Shown here: positions 9,223 to 17,344 of the stretch, piece after piece
Layout: each line of letters opens with the position of its first letter
Position numbering within the stretch: position 1 is the stretch's first letter
NCBI GenBank assembly: GCA_903970305.1
Contig: CAJCID010000214.1
Span: forward strand, 1 to 48,402
DNA from: Rhodospirillales bacterium
GTDB taxonomy: Bacteria > Pseudomonadota > Gammaproteobacteria > Burkholderiales > Burkholderiaceae_D
Reading direction: 5' to 3'
Length of the DNA stretch: 48,402 bases
Notes under the pieces: model-generated
Told to the model about the DNA's origin: nothing
The model's database searches: none
The model's input: the letters and a program-made list of their open reading frames with translations, nothing else
Position numbers and translations under genes: made by a program

Positions 9223-10533
9223 ATGTCTGACCCCGAGATCCTGATCGAATCCCTCGATCACGAGGCGCGCGGCATCGGCCATGTGGCCGGCAAGGTCATC
9301 TTCGTCGAGCGTGCGCTGCCGGGCGAGCGGGTGCGCTACCGCTCCCTGCGCAGCAAGAGCTCCTACGAGTTCGCGGAGGTCCGCAAGATCCTGCACCCGA
9401 GTCCGGCACGCGTCGAGCCACGTTGCCCTTACTTCGGGCGTTGCGGTGGCTGCTCGATGCAGCATCTCGACAGTCCCACCCAGGTCGCGGTCAAGCAGCG
9501 CGTATTGGAGGACAATCTCCTGCGCATCGGCAAGGTCAGGCCAGAGGTGATCTATCGCGCCATCCACGGACCGAGCTGGCGCTACCGGTTTCGGGCGCGC
9601 CTGACAGTCCGCTACATCGCCAGGCGCGAGACGATCCTGATCGGATTCCATGAGCGTAAGAGCAGTTGGGTTGCCGACATGCAGACCTGTGAAATCCTGC
9701 CGGCGCATGTCTCGGCGCTCCTTGTCCCTTTGCGGGTCTTGATTGGGAGCCTGTCGATCCGCGAGCGACTGCCCCAGATCGAGTTATCGATCGGCGATGG
9801 CAGGACCGCACTCGTCTTGCGCATCTTGGAGGCGCCCAATGCTGCCGATCTGGCCCTGCTCGAGACGTTCGCGGAGACGCATGCGGTCGACTTCTGGTTG
9901 CAACCCAAAGGGCCGGAATCGGCCCGGCCCTTCGGTCGGGCAGCGCCCCATCTCATCTACCGGTTACCCGAATTCGGTGTCGTGATCCCGTTTTTGCCGG
10001 CTGACTTCACGCAGGTCAACCATGCGATCAATCGGGTCCTGGTCAGCCGTGCGATCGCGCTCTTGGCACCTGAACCCGGCGATCGGGTCTGTGATCTCTT
10101 CAGCGGCCTGGGCAATTTCACCGTTCCTTTGGCCAGACGCGCGCGCGAAGTCGTCGGCGTCGAAGGCAGTGTGGGCTTGACCACGAGGGCGCGCCGCAAT
10201 GCCGCGGAAAATGGTGTGGCCGATCGCACCTCGTTTCTCACTCAGAATCTGTTCGAGATCGGGCGCGCCGAACTCGACGCTCTGGGTCGGTTTGACAAGA
10301 TGCTGATCGATCCACCGCGCGAGGGCGCGCTCGCGGTATGCAAGGCCCTCGTCGATCAGGGTACAAATGCCCCATCGCGCATTGTTTACGTCTCCTGCAA
10401 CCCTTCGACATTCGCGCGTGACGCGGCGATCTTGGTGCATCAGGGAGGCTATCGTCTCCTGGGGGCGGGAGTCATCAACATGTTTCCGCAGACCTCCCAT
10501 GTCGAGTCGATCGCGGTTTTCGAATCGGGCTAG
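9223..10533 (+). CDS. rlmD: 23S rRNA (uracil(1939)-C(5))-methyltransferase RlmD
   Basis: SAM-dependent m5U methyltransferase acting on 23S rRNA, 436 residues. ATG 9223 begins just before an N-terminal TRAM-type OB fold; the frame is open further upstream but overlaps the exonuclease gene. The four cysteines expected for the [4Fe-4S] cluster are Cys68, Cys74, Cys77 (CPYFGRCGGC) and Cys156. The SAM motif is VCDLFSGLGNFTVPLA and the catalytic cysteine is Cys392 in SCNPSTFARD, with the general base glutamate region in HVESIAVF at the C terminus. It is separate from the rpoS group by 62 bp that include a possible promoter. Confidence 0.94.
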   Translation: MSDPEILIESLDHEARGIGHVAGKVIFVERALPGERVRYRSLRSKSSYEFAEVRKILHPSPARVEPRCPYFGRCGGCSMQHLDSPTQVAVKQRVLEDNLLRIGKVRPEVIYRAIHGPSWRYRFRARLTVRYIARRETILIGFHERKSSWVADMQTCEILPAHVSALLVPLRVLIGSLSIRERLPQIELSIGDGRTALVLRILEAPNAADLALLETFAETHAVDFWLQPKGPESARPFGRAAPHLIYRLPEFGVVIPFLPADFTQVNHAINRVLVSRAIALLAPEPGDRVCDLFSGLGNFTVPLARRAREVVGVEGSVGLTTRARRNAAENGVADRTSFLTQNLFEIGRAELDALGRFDKMLIDPPREGALAVCKALVDQGTNAPSRIVYVSCNPSTFARDAAILVHQGGYRLLGAGVINMFPQTSHVESIAVFESG

Positions 10534-10658
10534 CGAGGCCCCGCTCGTCACCGGGGGAGCTTGACCGCCGATGTTCGGTGTGCAAGGATTTCAACTCAAC
10601 CCGGCGGTCGCATTCTGGAGACGTGCATTCATGCAAGACCTCCCGAACCACCCTAGTC

Positions 10659-11066
10659 ATGACAGGCTCACCCGTGACCGCTAGGATCCACGCCGTTCAT
10701 CCGGTCCTGGCCGCGAACGACGTGATGGCGTCTGTGAACTTCTACAGTCGGCTTGGATTCCACCTGTCCTTTCAAGACGACGCGCTGAAGCCTCGATACG
10801 CGACCGTGCGTCGCGACGGAATCGAGTTGCACCTGCAGTGGGCGAGTGTGGACCAATGGTCGCATCCGGTCGATCGGCCGGCATGTCGCTTTACAGTCAG
10901 CGACGTCGATGAGATCTACAGGGAGTTTGTTGCCAGTGGCGGCATTGGCGAATCGAGCGAAGAAGGCAGTCCATGGAGAGCGCCCGCCGACACTCCCTGG
11001 GGTACTCGAGAATTTCATCTTCGTGACCCGGGGCAGAACAGTCTCCAGTTCTATCGCGTGCTCTAA
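10659..11066 (+). CDS. VOC family protein (glyoxalase/bleomycin-resistance fold)
   Basis: Small protein of 135 residues with two beta-alpha-beta-beta-beta units. The first contains PVLAANDVMASVNFYSRLGF, the second CRFTVSDVDEIYREF and the closing REFHLRDPGQNSLQFYRV. This is the pattern of bleomycin-resistance-like VOC proteins, which may bind drugs or catalyse metal-dependent reactions. ATG 10659 was chosen; GTG 10674 would trim five residues. It begins the accessory stretch and no neighbour explains its substrate. Specific resistance should not be assumed. Confidence 0.75.
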   Translation: MTGSPVTARIHAVHPVLAANDVMASVNFYSRLGFHLSFQDDALKPRYATVRRDGIELHLQWASVDQWSHPVDRPACRFTVSDVDEIYREFVASGGIGESSEEGSPWRAPADTPWGTREFHLRDPGQNSLQFYRVL

Positions 11067-11211
11067 TCGGCCAGGCACTCCGGGCTTCCGAAGCGGCTCA
11101 CGCTCTGGTCTCACGTGGCGATCGAGCCCAGCTGATTTCAAGGCGAATCCAGTGCGGCGCAAGGGGGTATAAGAGAATTCGGAACTCGACACCGAACCTC
11201 CTGAAACGAGG

Positions 11212-11769
11212 ATGACGATGCGACTCACAGTCGACGTGCCAAGCATTTCGGGGCCAGAGTGCACCTTGTGCGCCATTCTCATGGTGGCTTGCTTGATGCT
11301 CTGCGGTAGCGCCGCGCATGCTCAGGAGGCGATGCCGCAATGGCAGAAGGATGCACAGGAGAGACGAGACTGCGCTGCCAACCTCGGCTGGGGAGCGTGC
11401 AACGGCGGCCCGCAACGGCCATTGCCACCCCTCGTCACCGACTTATGGAATGCGATTGCCTATTCTCCGTCGCATAACATCGGGGCGTTCGCCGGCAGCT
11501 TCACCTTGCCAGAGAATGCCAAGGCTGCCGCACTGAAGGGCTGCGCAGCGCGCGCTGCCGATTGCCGAATCATCGTCGCCGCCCACGACATTTGTCTCGC
11601 AGTGGCCTACGAGCGCAAAGCCGGAGGTGCGTATCGCGCCGCCACGGGCCCCTCGAAGCAGGATGCGGAAGGCAAGGCCCTGCCCGTGTGCATGGCGGAA
11701 GGTCCGCAGCGCTGCGCGGTACTGGCCAGCTGTTCGGGTCAACCCCCGCTTCTGATCGTCTCGCCGTAG
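11212..11769 (+). CDS. Secreted DUF4189-domain protein
   Basis: Protein of 185 residues with an N-terminal signal sequence (hydrophobic stretch ILMVACLMLCGSAAHA, cleavage expected after AHA) and a domain typical of DUF4189: WNAIAYSPSHNIGAFAGS, a central KGCAARAADCRIIVAAHDICLAVAY, and a final CAVLASC. Multiple cysteines suggest disulfide bonds in the periplasm or outside the cell. The family has no defined function. A GAGG motif ends one base before ATG 11212, so ATG 11218, six bases from it, may be the true start. It is convergent with the minus-strand YdeI-type gene. Confidence 0.7.
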   Translation: MTMRLTVDVPSISGPECTLCAILMVACLMLCGSAAHAQEAMPQWQKDAQERRDCAANLGWGACNGGPQRPLPPLVTDLWNAIAYSPSHNIGAFAGSFTLPENAKAAALKGCAARAADCRIIVAAHDICLAVAYERKAGGAYRAATGPSKQDAEGKALPVCMAEGPQRCAVLASCSGQPPLLIVSP

Positions 11770-11782
11770 CCCGCGGCAGAAA

Positions 11783-11811
11783 CGCCCCTGCATCGTTCAC
11801 GCTGCGGGGCG
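11783..11811. terminator. Hairpin between convergent genes
   Basis: CGCCCC(T)GCA pairs with TGCGGGGCG around a 10-nt loop, nine base pairs with one bulged T. It begins 13 bp after the DUF4189 stop and lies 43 bp from the stop of the convergent gene. No U-run follows on either strand, so terminator function is inferred from position and stability only. Confidence 0.4.
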
Positions 11812-11854
11812 ATTGGAAGTCTTCTGAGCGTGTACGACCTTGCACAAGATGGGC

Positions 11855-12433
11855 CTAATCGTCGAGACCGAGACCCTGCAAAATCCTCGGTGCGTGTTTG
11901 GCCACACGCGCGGCGCGAGTCGCCGACAGCTTCGCCCCGCCAAAATGCAGCACATAAGCTTTCTGCCTTCCGGGCGTGAGTGCATGAAAGGCTTCGGCGA
12001 GTTGGGGGTCATCATCCAGACGCTCTTGGAACTCCTTGGGCACATCGAACTGGGCCACGCTTTTCATCTGCACCTTCGCGCCGGATTTCTCAAGCGCGAT
12101 GGCCTCCTTGATGTAGGCCTTAACCGCGGCTTTGTGCTTGTTGATCTCCAAGAGGGAGGTAAAGCGGATCTGCCTCGCGGCCTGCACATTCTTCGTTTGC
12201 TGAACGAGAATGCCTTCCGGGTCCTTCAGCAAAGCGCCTTTCATGAAGAGTAGGGCGCAATAATCCTTGAAGCCATGGATGAGTACGATGTTGCCACCGT
12301 TCAGATCGTAGCAGGCCTGGCCCCATTTCAGCTCTTCGTTCAGGCCCGACGCAAGACAGAGTTGGCGCAGAGCCGCATATTCATCGCTCCAGCGCTCTTC
12401 CTTGCCATGGACCTTGCTTACGAGTGGATTCAT
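11855..12433 (-). CDS. YdeI/OmdA-type protein (DUF1801-like)
   Basis: Protein of 192 residues. The N-terminal half resembles the DUF1801 fold (LNEELKWGQACYDLNGGNIVLIHGFKDYCALLFMKGALLKD), and the C-terminal part carries the OmdA-like segment DVPKEFQERLDDDPQLAEAFHALTPGRQKAYVLHF, which ends in a lysine/arginine-rich helix. These are the two parts of YdeI/OmpD-associated proteins, whose biochemical role is unsettled. ATG at 12433 is used because it forms an ATGA overlap with the stop of the small membrane protein upstream; an upstream in-frame extension lies inside that gene. It is the last gene of the ArsR-led operon. Confidence 0.78.
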   Translation of the reverse strand: MNPLVSKVHGKEERWSDEYAALRQLCLASGLNEELKWGQACYDLNGGNIVLIHGFKDYCALLFMKGALLKDPEGILVQQTKNVQAARQIRFTSLLEINKHKAAVKAYIKEAIALEKSGAKVQMKSVAQFDVPKEFQERLDDDPQLAEAFHALTPGRQKAYVLHFGGAKLSATRAARVAKHAPRILQGLGLDD

Positions 12434-12651
12434 CTTTTCCTCGCGATCTTCCTGCTGCGCCCGGTGGCGTCGGGCAGCGCGAAGAGGACTAGGCCGGTGC
12501 AAAGAAGCAGGAACAGTGGGGCCATCGGCGCATAAGTCACCCATGGAGGAGGCTCTCCCTTTGCCCGAGCAATGAAGTTAGCGATGACGGTGGCTGTAAA
12601 CCCGATTGAGAGCCACCGATGGATCTGCCTCATCCAATCATTCCAGTTCAT
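12430..12651 (-). CDS. Small membrane protein of the ArsR operon
   Basis: Protein of 73 residues with two predicted membrane helices, about residues 12-28 (WLSIGFTATVIANFIA) and 43-60 (MAPLFLLLCTGLVLFAL), and a basic C-terminal tail (GRSRKIARKR). I do not recognise a characterised family. It begins 32 bp after the SRPBCC gene and overlaps the YdeI-type gene by 4 bp, so it is very likely expressed with both. A role in membrane sensing or transport would be guesswork. Confidence 0.6.
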   Translation of the reverse strand: MNWNDWMRQIHRWLSIGFTATVIANFIARAKGEPPPWVTYAPMAPLFLLLCTGLVLFALPDATGRSRKIARKR

Positions 12652-12683
12652 GGAATTCTCCAATCTGGGCACCAGATGGCTTT

Positions 12684-13115
12684 TCAATCGGGTCGTGCGA
12701 GGACCGACGTGAGCTTGTCCAGGAATTGTCTCCATCCCGCCTTGGCGCCCCCGTAGGCCTGCTTTTGGCTCGGATGAAAGCCGACCTGCTCGACGCGCAG
12801 GAGCGTGCCCAGGCTCGTTGGAGTGAGCGAAAAGGTCACGACGCTCTGAACGTTGTAGGCTTCATCGGAGTGGGGATGATTCCAGGAATAGGAGAGCAAT
12901 CGATCGGGCTCCACAGCGAGAACCTCGCAGTCCATCACACCACCCCAGTCACCGCGCAGCTTGAAGCGGTGGCCGACGACTGGATCAAAGTCATTCTTCA
13001 TGAGCCACTCCTCGATCAAGTGCGACTGGGTGATTGCACGCCACACCTTTTCCGGCGGATGGGGCAATTCGCGTTCGGTGACGACCGATAACTGCTGGGT
13101 CGGCGGTTCACTCAT
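12684..13115 (-). CDS. SRPBCC (AHSA1-type) domain protein
   Basis: Protein of 143 residues with the START-like helix-grip fold: TERELPHPPEKVWRAITQSHLIEEWLM at the N terminus, a central RFKLRGDWGGVMDCEVLAVEPDRLLSYSW, and a long C-terminal helix ending GWRQFLDKLTSVLA. AHSA1-type proteins bind hydrophobic ligands; many are encoded directly after an ArsR regulator, as here, with a 4-bp ATGA overlap. The pairing suggests a ligand-responsive pair, but ligand and reaction are unknown. Confidence 0.88.
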   Translation of the reverse strand: MSEPPTQQLSVVTERELPHPPEKVWRAITQSHLIEEWLMKNDFDPVVGHRFKLRGDWGGVMDCEVLAVEPDRLLSYSWNHPHSDEAYNVQSVVTFSLTPTSLGTLLRVEQVGFHPSQKQAYGGAKAGWRQFLDKLTSVLARPD

Positions 13116-13438
13116 TGATCCATCCTTTTCAGCAAGTCCTCGAGTTGATCAAAGCGGCTTTGCCAGAAGCCCGTCATCTGGCTTGTCCAGTCGATCAAGG
13201 GCGCCAGGGCACCGCGCTGCGCGCAGTAGTGGGTTTGACGGCCCTCATGGCGATCGCGTACCAGCCCAGCCTCCTTCAGGATTGCGAGGTGCTTTGAAAC
13301 AGCGGGCTGCGAAATCCCAGCATGGTCCGTCAGCGCGCCGACCGTCTGCTCGCCCTCTCGGCAAAGACGCTCGAACAGGGCGCGTCGAGTCGGATCGGCT
13401 AGCGCCTTGAAAAGGATGACATTGGGATCCGGCTTCAC
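13112..13438 (-). CDS. ArsR-family winged-helix transcriptional regulator
   Basis: Repressor-type regulator of 108 residues. The winged helix is clear: FKALADPTRRALFERL, recognition helix GISQPAVSKHLAILKEAGLV, wing DRHEGRQTHY. It lacks the CxC metal site (ELCVCDL) of arsenite-type ArsR proteins, so it belongs to the SRPBCC-associated branch rather than to metal sensors. It heads the operon arsR-type, SRPBCC, small membrane protein, YdeI-type. A dyad overlapping the -10 element directly upstream suggests autorepression. Confidence 0.92.
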   Translation of the reverse strand: MKPDPNVILFKALADPTRRALFERLCREGEQTVGALTDHAGISQPAVSKHLAILKEAGLVRDRHEGRQTHYCAQRGALAPLIDWTSQMTGFWQSRFDQLEDLLKRMDQ

Positions 13439-13457
13439 AATCGATAACTAGATGGCT

Positions 13458-13494
13458 ATGAGTTAATGTATAACCCATGAGCTATATATGTCAA
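13458..13494 (-). promoter_or_regulatory. Promoter and candidate operator of the ArsR operon
   Basis: On the minus strand a perfect TTGACA (-35, 13489-13494) is followed after 16 bp by TATACA (-10, 13467-13472). An inverted repeat, ATGAGTTA at 13458-13465 and TAACCCAT at 13471-13478, matches at 7 of 8 positions with a 5-bp centre and covers the -10. It ends 20 bp before the regulator's start codon. The position is what an autorepressing ArsR-type site should have. Confidence 0.6.
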
Positions 13495-13712
13495 GGAAAA
13501 ATGTGGGAGGACCGTTCTGCCTCACTCCCGAGGCGGATTTCGATCTTCTGCGCTTCTTCGACTTTCTCTTGGAGAAGGACATTGAAGCGGCGCTTCGAGC
13601 TCTGGACGCGATCAAGGAGGCGTTTAGAGTGCTTGAGCGGTTTCCATTTACTCGTCGAATGTCGAGGTCGATTTCCGTCAAGGCTTCGCCTCCTTGCCTA
13701 ACTGGCGCCTGA
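13488..13712 (+). pseudogene. Truncated ParE/RelE-type toxin remnant
   Basis: The frame encodes 74 residues. The first 57 resemble the N-terminal half of a RelE/ParE-superfamily toxin: CLTPEADFDLLRFFDFLL, then EAALRALDAIKEAFRVLERFPFT, the usual helical hairpin and the start of the beta-sheet. After about base 13658 the similarity stops, and the strands that carry the family's catalytic or target-binding residues (normally some 35-40 more residues) are missing; the last 17 residues look random. No antitoxin gene lies upstream: the start codon sits inside the promoter region of the divergent ArsR operon. It is therefore read as a broken leftover. Confidence 0.5.
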
Positions 13713-13903
13713 CGGATCAGTTCGAGCTGCAGTGCTGTCGGCGCGTTCAATCCGAGCATCGCGCACTTCTGTTTGTGCGCGGCTAGGACGGTACGCAGAT
13801 CCTTCTCGCGCCAGGCGTTGATGGTTGCATTCAAGGCATTCTTTCGTGTGACCGGGATCCGGGCCTTGTAGGCTGGGGCAGAGAGAGTGTGGGCGAAGTG
13901 TGG
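13643..13903 (-). other. Unassigned coding-like fragment, minus strand
   Basis: Part of a longer open minus-strand frame. The stretch has protein-like composition and G/C-rich third codon positions: AYKARIPVTRKNALNATINA, then a helix with DLRTVLAAHKQKCAMLGLNA, and GGEALTEIDLDIRR. The helix followed by a short acidic strand faintly recalls small phage DNA-binding proteins such as terminase small subunits, but this is weak and I do not assign a family. It has no clear start of its own and meets the toxin remnant near 13650, so it is probably a fragment. Confidence 0.25.
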
Positions 13904-14000
13904 GATGATCGCAGCTGCCGATCGGTCTTTGCCGACTTCGACGATGGCCCACCGGGTGCGACGCGCATCCCATGGGCTCCACAGACACTTAGGGATGTAC

Positions 14001-14591
14001 ATGAATCGTATGCTCAGGAAGGCGCTTTGGACGTTGACGGTTCTCTTATGCGCCTGCGCCACGGCGCCCCCGAATCCGAATCCTCACGCAGCCGACCCGT
14101 TGCCGCTCGCCAATCTCGACCTGCCCCGCTACATGGGCCGCTGGTATAACATCGCCAACATCCCCTACTTCGGCGAACGCGGCTATGTGGCGAGCTATTC
14201 CGAGTGGGCTTTGCGACCGGACGGCAAGATCGATGATCTCTACGTCGGACGCAAGGGTGGCTTCGACGTGCCCGAGACGCGGCGCTCGTTCGAAGATACC
14301 GTCGTGCCCGGAACGGGCAACGCCCATTGGCGGGTGCGCCTTTTCTGGCCCATTTCGGTGAGTCAGCTCACGCTCTATGTCGATCCGGACTACCGCTATA
14401 CGATTCTTGGCTATCCGGACAAGAGCCTGGGCTGGATTTTTGCCCGCACGCCAGAGATTAGCGATGCAACTTACCAGGAGCTGCTTGGCCGTCTGGATGC
14501 GATGGGCTACAACACCGCACTCTTTCGGCGGGTTCCGCAAAGGCCGGACCAGCTTGGGCTGTCTGGATTCCAATCGCCGCCCGAGAAGTAG
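14001..14591 (+). CDS. blc: Outer-membrane lipocalin (Blc-type lipoprotein)
   Basis: Bacterial lipocalin of 196 residues. A short signal peptide ends in the lipobox LCAC (ATG 14001, six bases after AGGG; ATG 13995 is in frame). The first structural motif is DLPRYMGRWYNIANIPYF, the bacterial version of the lipocalin GxW signature, and the later strands YTILGYPDKSLGWIFARTP and the closing AMGYNTALF are typical of Blc. Family members bind lysophospholipids or fatty acids at the outer membrane under stress. It stands alone, downstream of gene remnants and upstream of a gene-poor gap. Confidence 0.88.
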   Translation: MNRMLRKALWTLTVLLCACATAPPNPNPHAADPLPLANLDLPRYMGRWYNIANIPYFGERGYVASYSEWALRPDGKIDDLYVGRKGGFDVPETRRSFEDTVVPGTGNAHWRVRLFWPISVSQLTLYVDPDYRYTILGYPDKSLGWIFARTPEISDATYQELLGRLDAMGYNTALFRRVPQRPDQLGLSGFQSPPEK

Positions 14592-15509
14592 CCCGGATGG
14601 TTGAGCCTGGTTCGGGTCGCAGACCCGGCCTAGAGGACCGGCCTAGCTCGCGAACCGGCCTGAAGTCGGGACGATAGCCCTTTAGCTGAAGTCCCCACGA
14701 TGCGAGTTCCTCGTAGGCACCCACGCGATGAACGGGGGCACCCTGCCGTAGTCGACCACAGAAGAGATGCGTACCTTGATCGATGTCCCGTCCCTGCGTC
14801 GCAGGGCAGAATAGAGGGAGTGGGTGCCCTCTTTGCACACCCCGCCAGAGGTCTCTGGCGACGGCCAAGCGCGGTGGTCAGCACTCCGAAAGCGGTGCGC
14901 GGCAGACGCGTTGGGCGACCTCGCCGCGCGAATCGAAGAGCGCCTCAGGTCCGGGGTCGAGGACCGCAAGCGAGCGCAGTCGATCAATCCGGTGCGCCTC
15001 GTCGAGGGGGGGATGCGTGGAGCCTTTCATGGGGGCTACTCTCGTCACTTAAGCTCGGTCTTCTCGGGCAGGCGCGCATCGGCGTGTTGCGGCGAAGCAT
15101 TCTAGCCCACATCGATTCCCTCACAGCGCGTCTTCGGGAGCTCACGACCTGGGTATGAATGCCTGGCAATCCGTCCCTCAGATTGAGGCCTGTCAATGCG
15201 ATCGGCTGATGCCCCGGGCTACTTTGGAGTGGCACTCCATGAGAGCCAACGGATCGTGGTATCTTGATTCGTGTCATAGACAGCGCGGCCCCTTTTCTGT
15301 CGAGAGATCACGATGGGCAGCGCATCCTTCGCGAGGACACGCAAAGGCCTTGTCTGGGACGGATCGCGTAGAAGGATGCAGAGGCGGGGTGCAGCGTCGA
15401 ATTCCCTGCATCGCGATTGCTGAACGGGGAGGCAGATCGACCTACCACGTGCGCAGCCGACGTGAGATCGATGCTCACCGGTTGCCGAGTTGATCCAGGA
15501 GATCGCCGC
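14592..15509. other. Gene-poor interval with sensor remnant
   Basis: No intact gene is visible in these 918 bp. At 14613-14627 a perfect six-base-pair stem (CGGGTC-GCA-GACCCG) follows the lipocalin, and the heptamer CCGGCCT occurs three times at 14625-14661. A decayed GAF/PAS sensor lies at 14721-15030 on the minus strand. From 15031 to 15509 I see only noncoding sequence and the AGGAG ribosome site (15497-15501) of the histidine kinase. Confidence 0.6.
14721..15030 (-). pseudogene. Decayed GAF/PAS sensor gene fragment
   Basis: From ATG at 15030 the minus strand encodes about 50 residues, including DEAHRIDRLRSLAVLDPGPE and ALFDSRGEVAQRV, which matches the lead-in of GAF domains in bacterial sensor proteins (the common DExxRLxALRxxxILDTxPEExFD pattern), before a stop codon. 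In another frame, at about 14721-14840, the strand encodes LRRRDGTSIKVRISSVVDYG, the RRKDGS-type strands of a PAS domain. Two sensory pieces in different frames with most of both domains missing indicate a degraded signalling gene. Confidence 0.42.
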
Positions 15510-17252
15510 ATGCCGCAAGAGGTTTTGCCGTTTGGACCGATTTTCGACGCGACGCCTCATCCTTACCTGGTCCTCGGGGCCGATGAGAACTTCACGATCG
15601 TCGCCGTCAATGGCCGCTACCTGGAGGTCACGGGCACCCTGCGCGCCGAGATCATCGGGCGGGGCCTCTTTGAGATCTTTCCGGACAATCCTGATGACGA
15701 GACCTCGAGCAGCGTGGGTGACCTGCGCACGTCGCTAAAGCGCGTCCTCGGAGAGGGATGTCCCGACACAATGGGCCTGCAGCACTACGATATTCCGCTG
15801 CGCGACGGCAGTGGCGGATTTCAGGTGAAGTATTGGAGTCCCGTCAACACGCCCGTGCTCAGCTCAGACGGTCGCGTCGCCTACATCATTCATCACGTCG
15901 AGGATGTGACCGAGTACGTCCTCCAGCGCGAAAACGCGCGCGCCGGGGACGTGTGGGTCACGAGTCCGATGCGGCGCATGGAAGCGGAAGTGATGCAGCG
16001 CGCCCACGAGGTCAAGCGGGCGAACCGCGCCTTGAAGGGGGCCATGGAAGACTTCGAGCGCAGGCAGTCCGAACTCTCGGAGGACAATGTGCGATTGACC
16101 GAACTGGACCGCATCAAGAGCCAGTTCTTTGCCAACGTCAGTCATGAGATCAGGGCGCCCATGAATGCAATCATCGGGATCGTGCATCTGATGCGCCGCG
16201 ACGGCGTGACCTCCAAGTACACCGAGCGCCTCGATAAGCTCGACGGTGCCGCACGGCACCTCTTAGGAATCATCAACGACATTCTCGACCTCTCGACGAT
16301 CGAGGCCGGAAAACTCCATCTTGCCGAGGAGAACTTTGCGCTGCCGCCAATCCTGCGGAAGGCGGTCGGCATCATCAGCGATGCGGCCAACGCCAAGGGT
16401 TTGCGCATCCTGATCGATGTGGCGGGTGTCCCGCGCATGCTGCGCGGTGACGCGAACCGGCTCTCTCAGGTGTTGGTGAACTTTCTGGGAAACGCGCTCA
16501 AGTTCACCGCGCAAGGCAAGATCGTGCTCAAGGTGATGGTGCTCGAGGAGACCGAGACCGACTACGCGCTGCACTTCGAGGTCCGGGATACGGGCATCGG
16601 GATGAGCGCCGAACAGATGGCCCGCCTGTTCGTGGCCTTCGAGCAGGGGGATAACTCCTCGACGCGAGAATATGGCGGGACAGGATTGGGCCTGTCGATT
16701 TCGCGCCAGATTGCCGAGTTGATGGGTGGTCAGGTCGGTGTCCAGAGCAAGGAAGGCGAGGGCAGCAATTTCTGGCTCGATGTGCGCCTGCGCAAGCCTC
16801 TCGAGTCCCCCACGGAGTCGCCTGTCCGCCCGGTCGAGAGGGCGGCTGATCTCCTGCGCTCCGAACATCGAGGCAAGGGCGTGCTCGTCGTCGAGGACGA
16901 CCCGACTCTTCAGGAAGTGGCCTTCGAACTGCTGCACTACGTGGGACTGGAGCCCGAGGTCGCCGAGAGTGGGCCGCGCGCAGTCGAACTGGCGGCTGTG
17001 AACCGGTATGCGGCGATCCTGATGGACATGCGCATGCCTGGAATGGATGGCCTGGATACGACTCGAGCGATCCGCAGCCTGCCTGGGCTTGCCGCGACGC
17101 CGATATTGGCCATGACCGCCAACGCAGCAGTTGAAGACCGCGCCAGATGCCTGGAGGCCGGGATGAATGATTTCATCGCCAAACCGGTGCACCCAGACGT
17201 GCTCTTCTCGACGCTGCTCTTCTGGTTGGACAATCCCATCGCCCCGATCTAG
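15510..17252 (+). CDS. Hybrid sensor histidine kinase (PAS-HisKA-HATPase-REC)
   Basis: Protein of 580 residues. An N-terminal PAS domain (about 5-130) begins [20 protein letters not shown] and ends [12 protein letters not shown]; a coiled coil leads to the dimerisation domain with the phospho-accepting His212 in [12 protein letters not shown]; the ATPase follows with N box [11 protein letters not shown]1 DTGIGM and G2 GGTGLGLSI; the C-terminal receiver domain (about 455-575) has the acidic pair VVEDD, phospho-acceptor Asp506 in [10 protein letters not shown], and the lysine in AKPV. ATG 15510 is chosen for its AGGAG site eight bases upstream. No membrane segment is seen, so it is probably cytosolic. 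No response regulator is encoded beside it, so its partner is unknown. Confidence 0.9.
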   Translation: MPQEVLPFGPIFDATPHPYLVLGADENFTIVAVNGRYLEVTGTLRAEIIGRGLFEIFPDNPDDETSSSVGDLRTSLKRVLGEGCPDTMGLQHYDIPLRDGSGGFQVKYWSPVNTPVLSSDGRVAYIIHHVEDVTEYVLQRENARAGDVWVTSPMRRMEAEVMQRAHEVKRANRALKGAMEDFERRQSELSEDNVRLTELDRIKSQFFANVSHEIRAPMNAIIGIVHLMRRDGVTSKYTERLDKLDGAARHLLGIINDILDLSTIEAGKLHLAEENFALPPILRKAVGIISDAANAKGLRILIDVAGVPRMLRGDANRLSQVLVNFLGNALKFTAQGKIVLKVMVLEETETDYALHFEVRDTGIGMSAEQMARLFVAFEQGDNSSTREYGGTGLGLSISRQIAELMGGQVGVQSKEGEGSNFWLDVRLRKPLESPTESPVRPVERAADLLRSEHRGKGVLVVEDDPTLQEVAFELLHYVGLEPEVAESGPRAVELAAVNRYAAILMDMRMPGMDGLDTTRAIRSLPGLAATPILAMTANAAVEDRARCLEAGMNDFIAKPVHPDVLFSTLLFWLDNPIAPI

Positions 17253-17324
17253 GCGATGGGACCCGGGCAACTTGCGCAAGGTGTGCTGGGCGCTGCAGCA
17301 GAGGGCCTTTCTAGGGCACCCCTG

Positions 17325-17344
17325 CCGCAACCTACCGGTTGCGG
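17325..17344. terminator. Hairpin between convergent genes
   Basis: A perfect eight-base-pair stem, CCGCAACC and GGTTGCGG, with the loop TACC. It ends on the base next to the stop codon of the minus-strand BAX-inhibitor gene and lies 72 bp past the histidine kinase stop. No U-tract adjoins it on either strand, so it may be a weak or factor-assisted bidirectional terminator. Confidence 0.45.

Noticed and set aside
11130-11180. TATAAG as promoter of the DUF4189 gene
   Set aside because: No acceptable -35 element at 16-18 bp and no extended TG.
14700-15158. Plus-strand open frame after the lipocalin
   Set aside because: Its product is Arg/Pro-rich without family resemblance, while the minus strand shows GAF/PAS traces.
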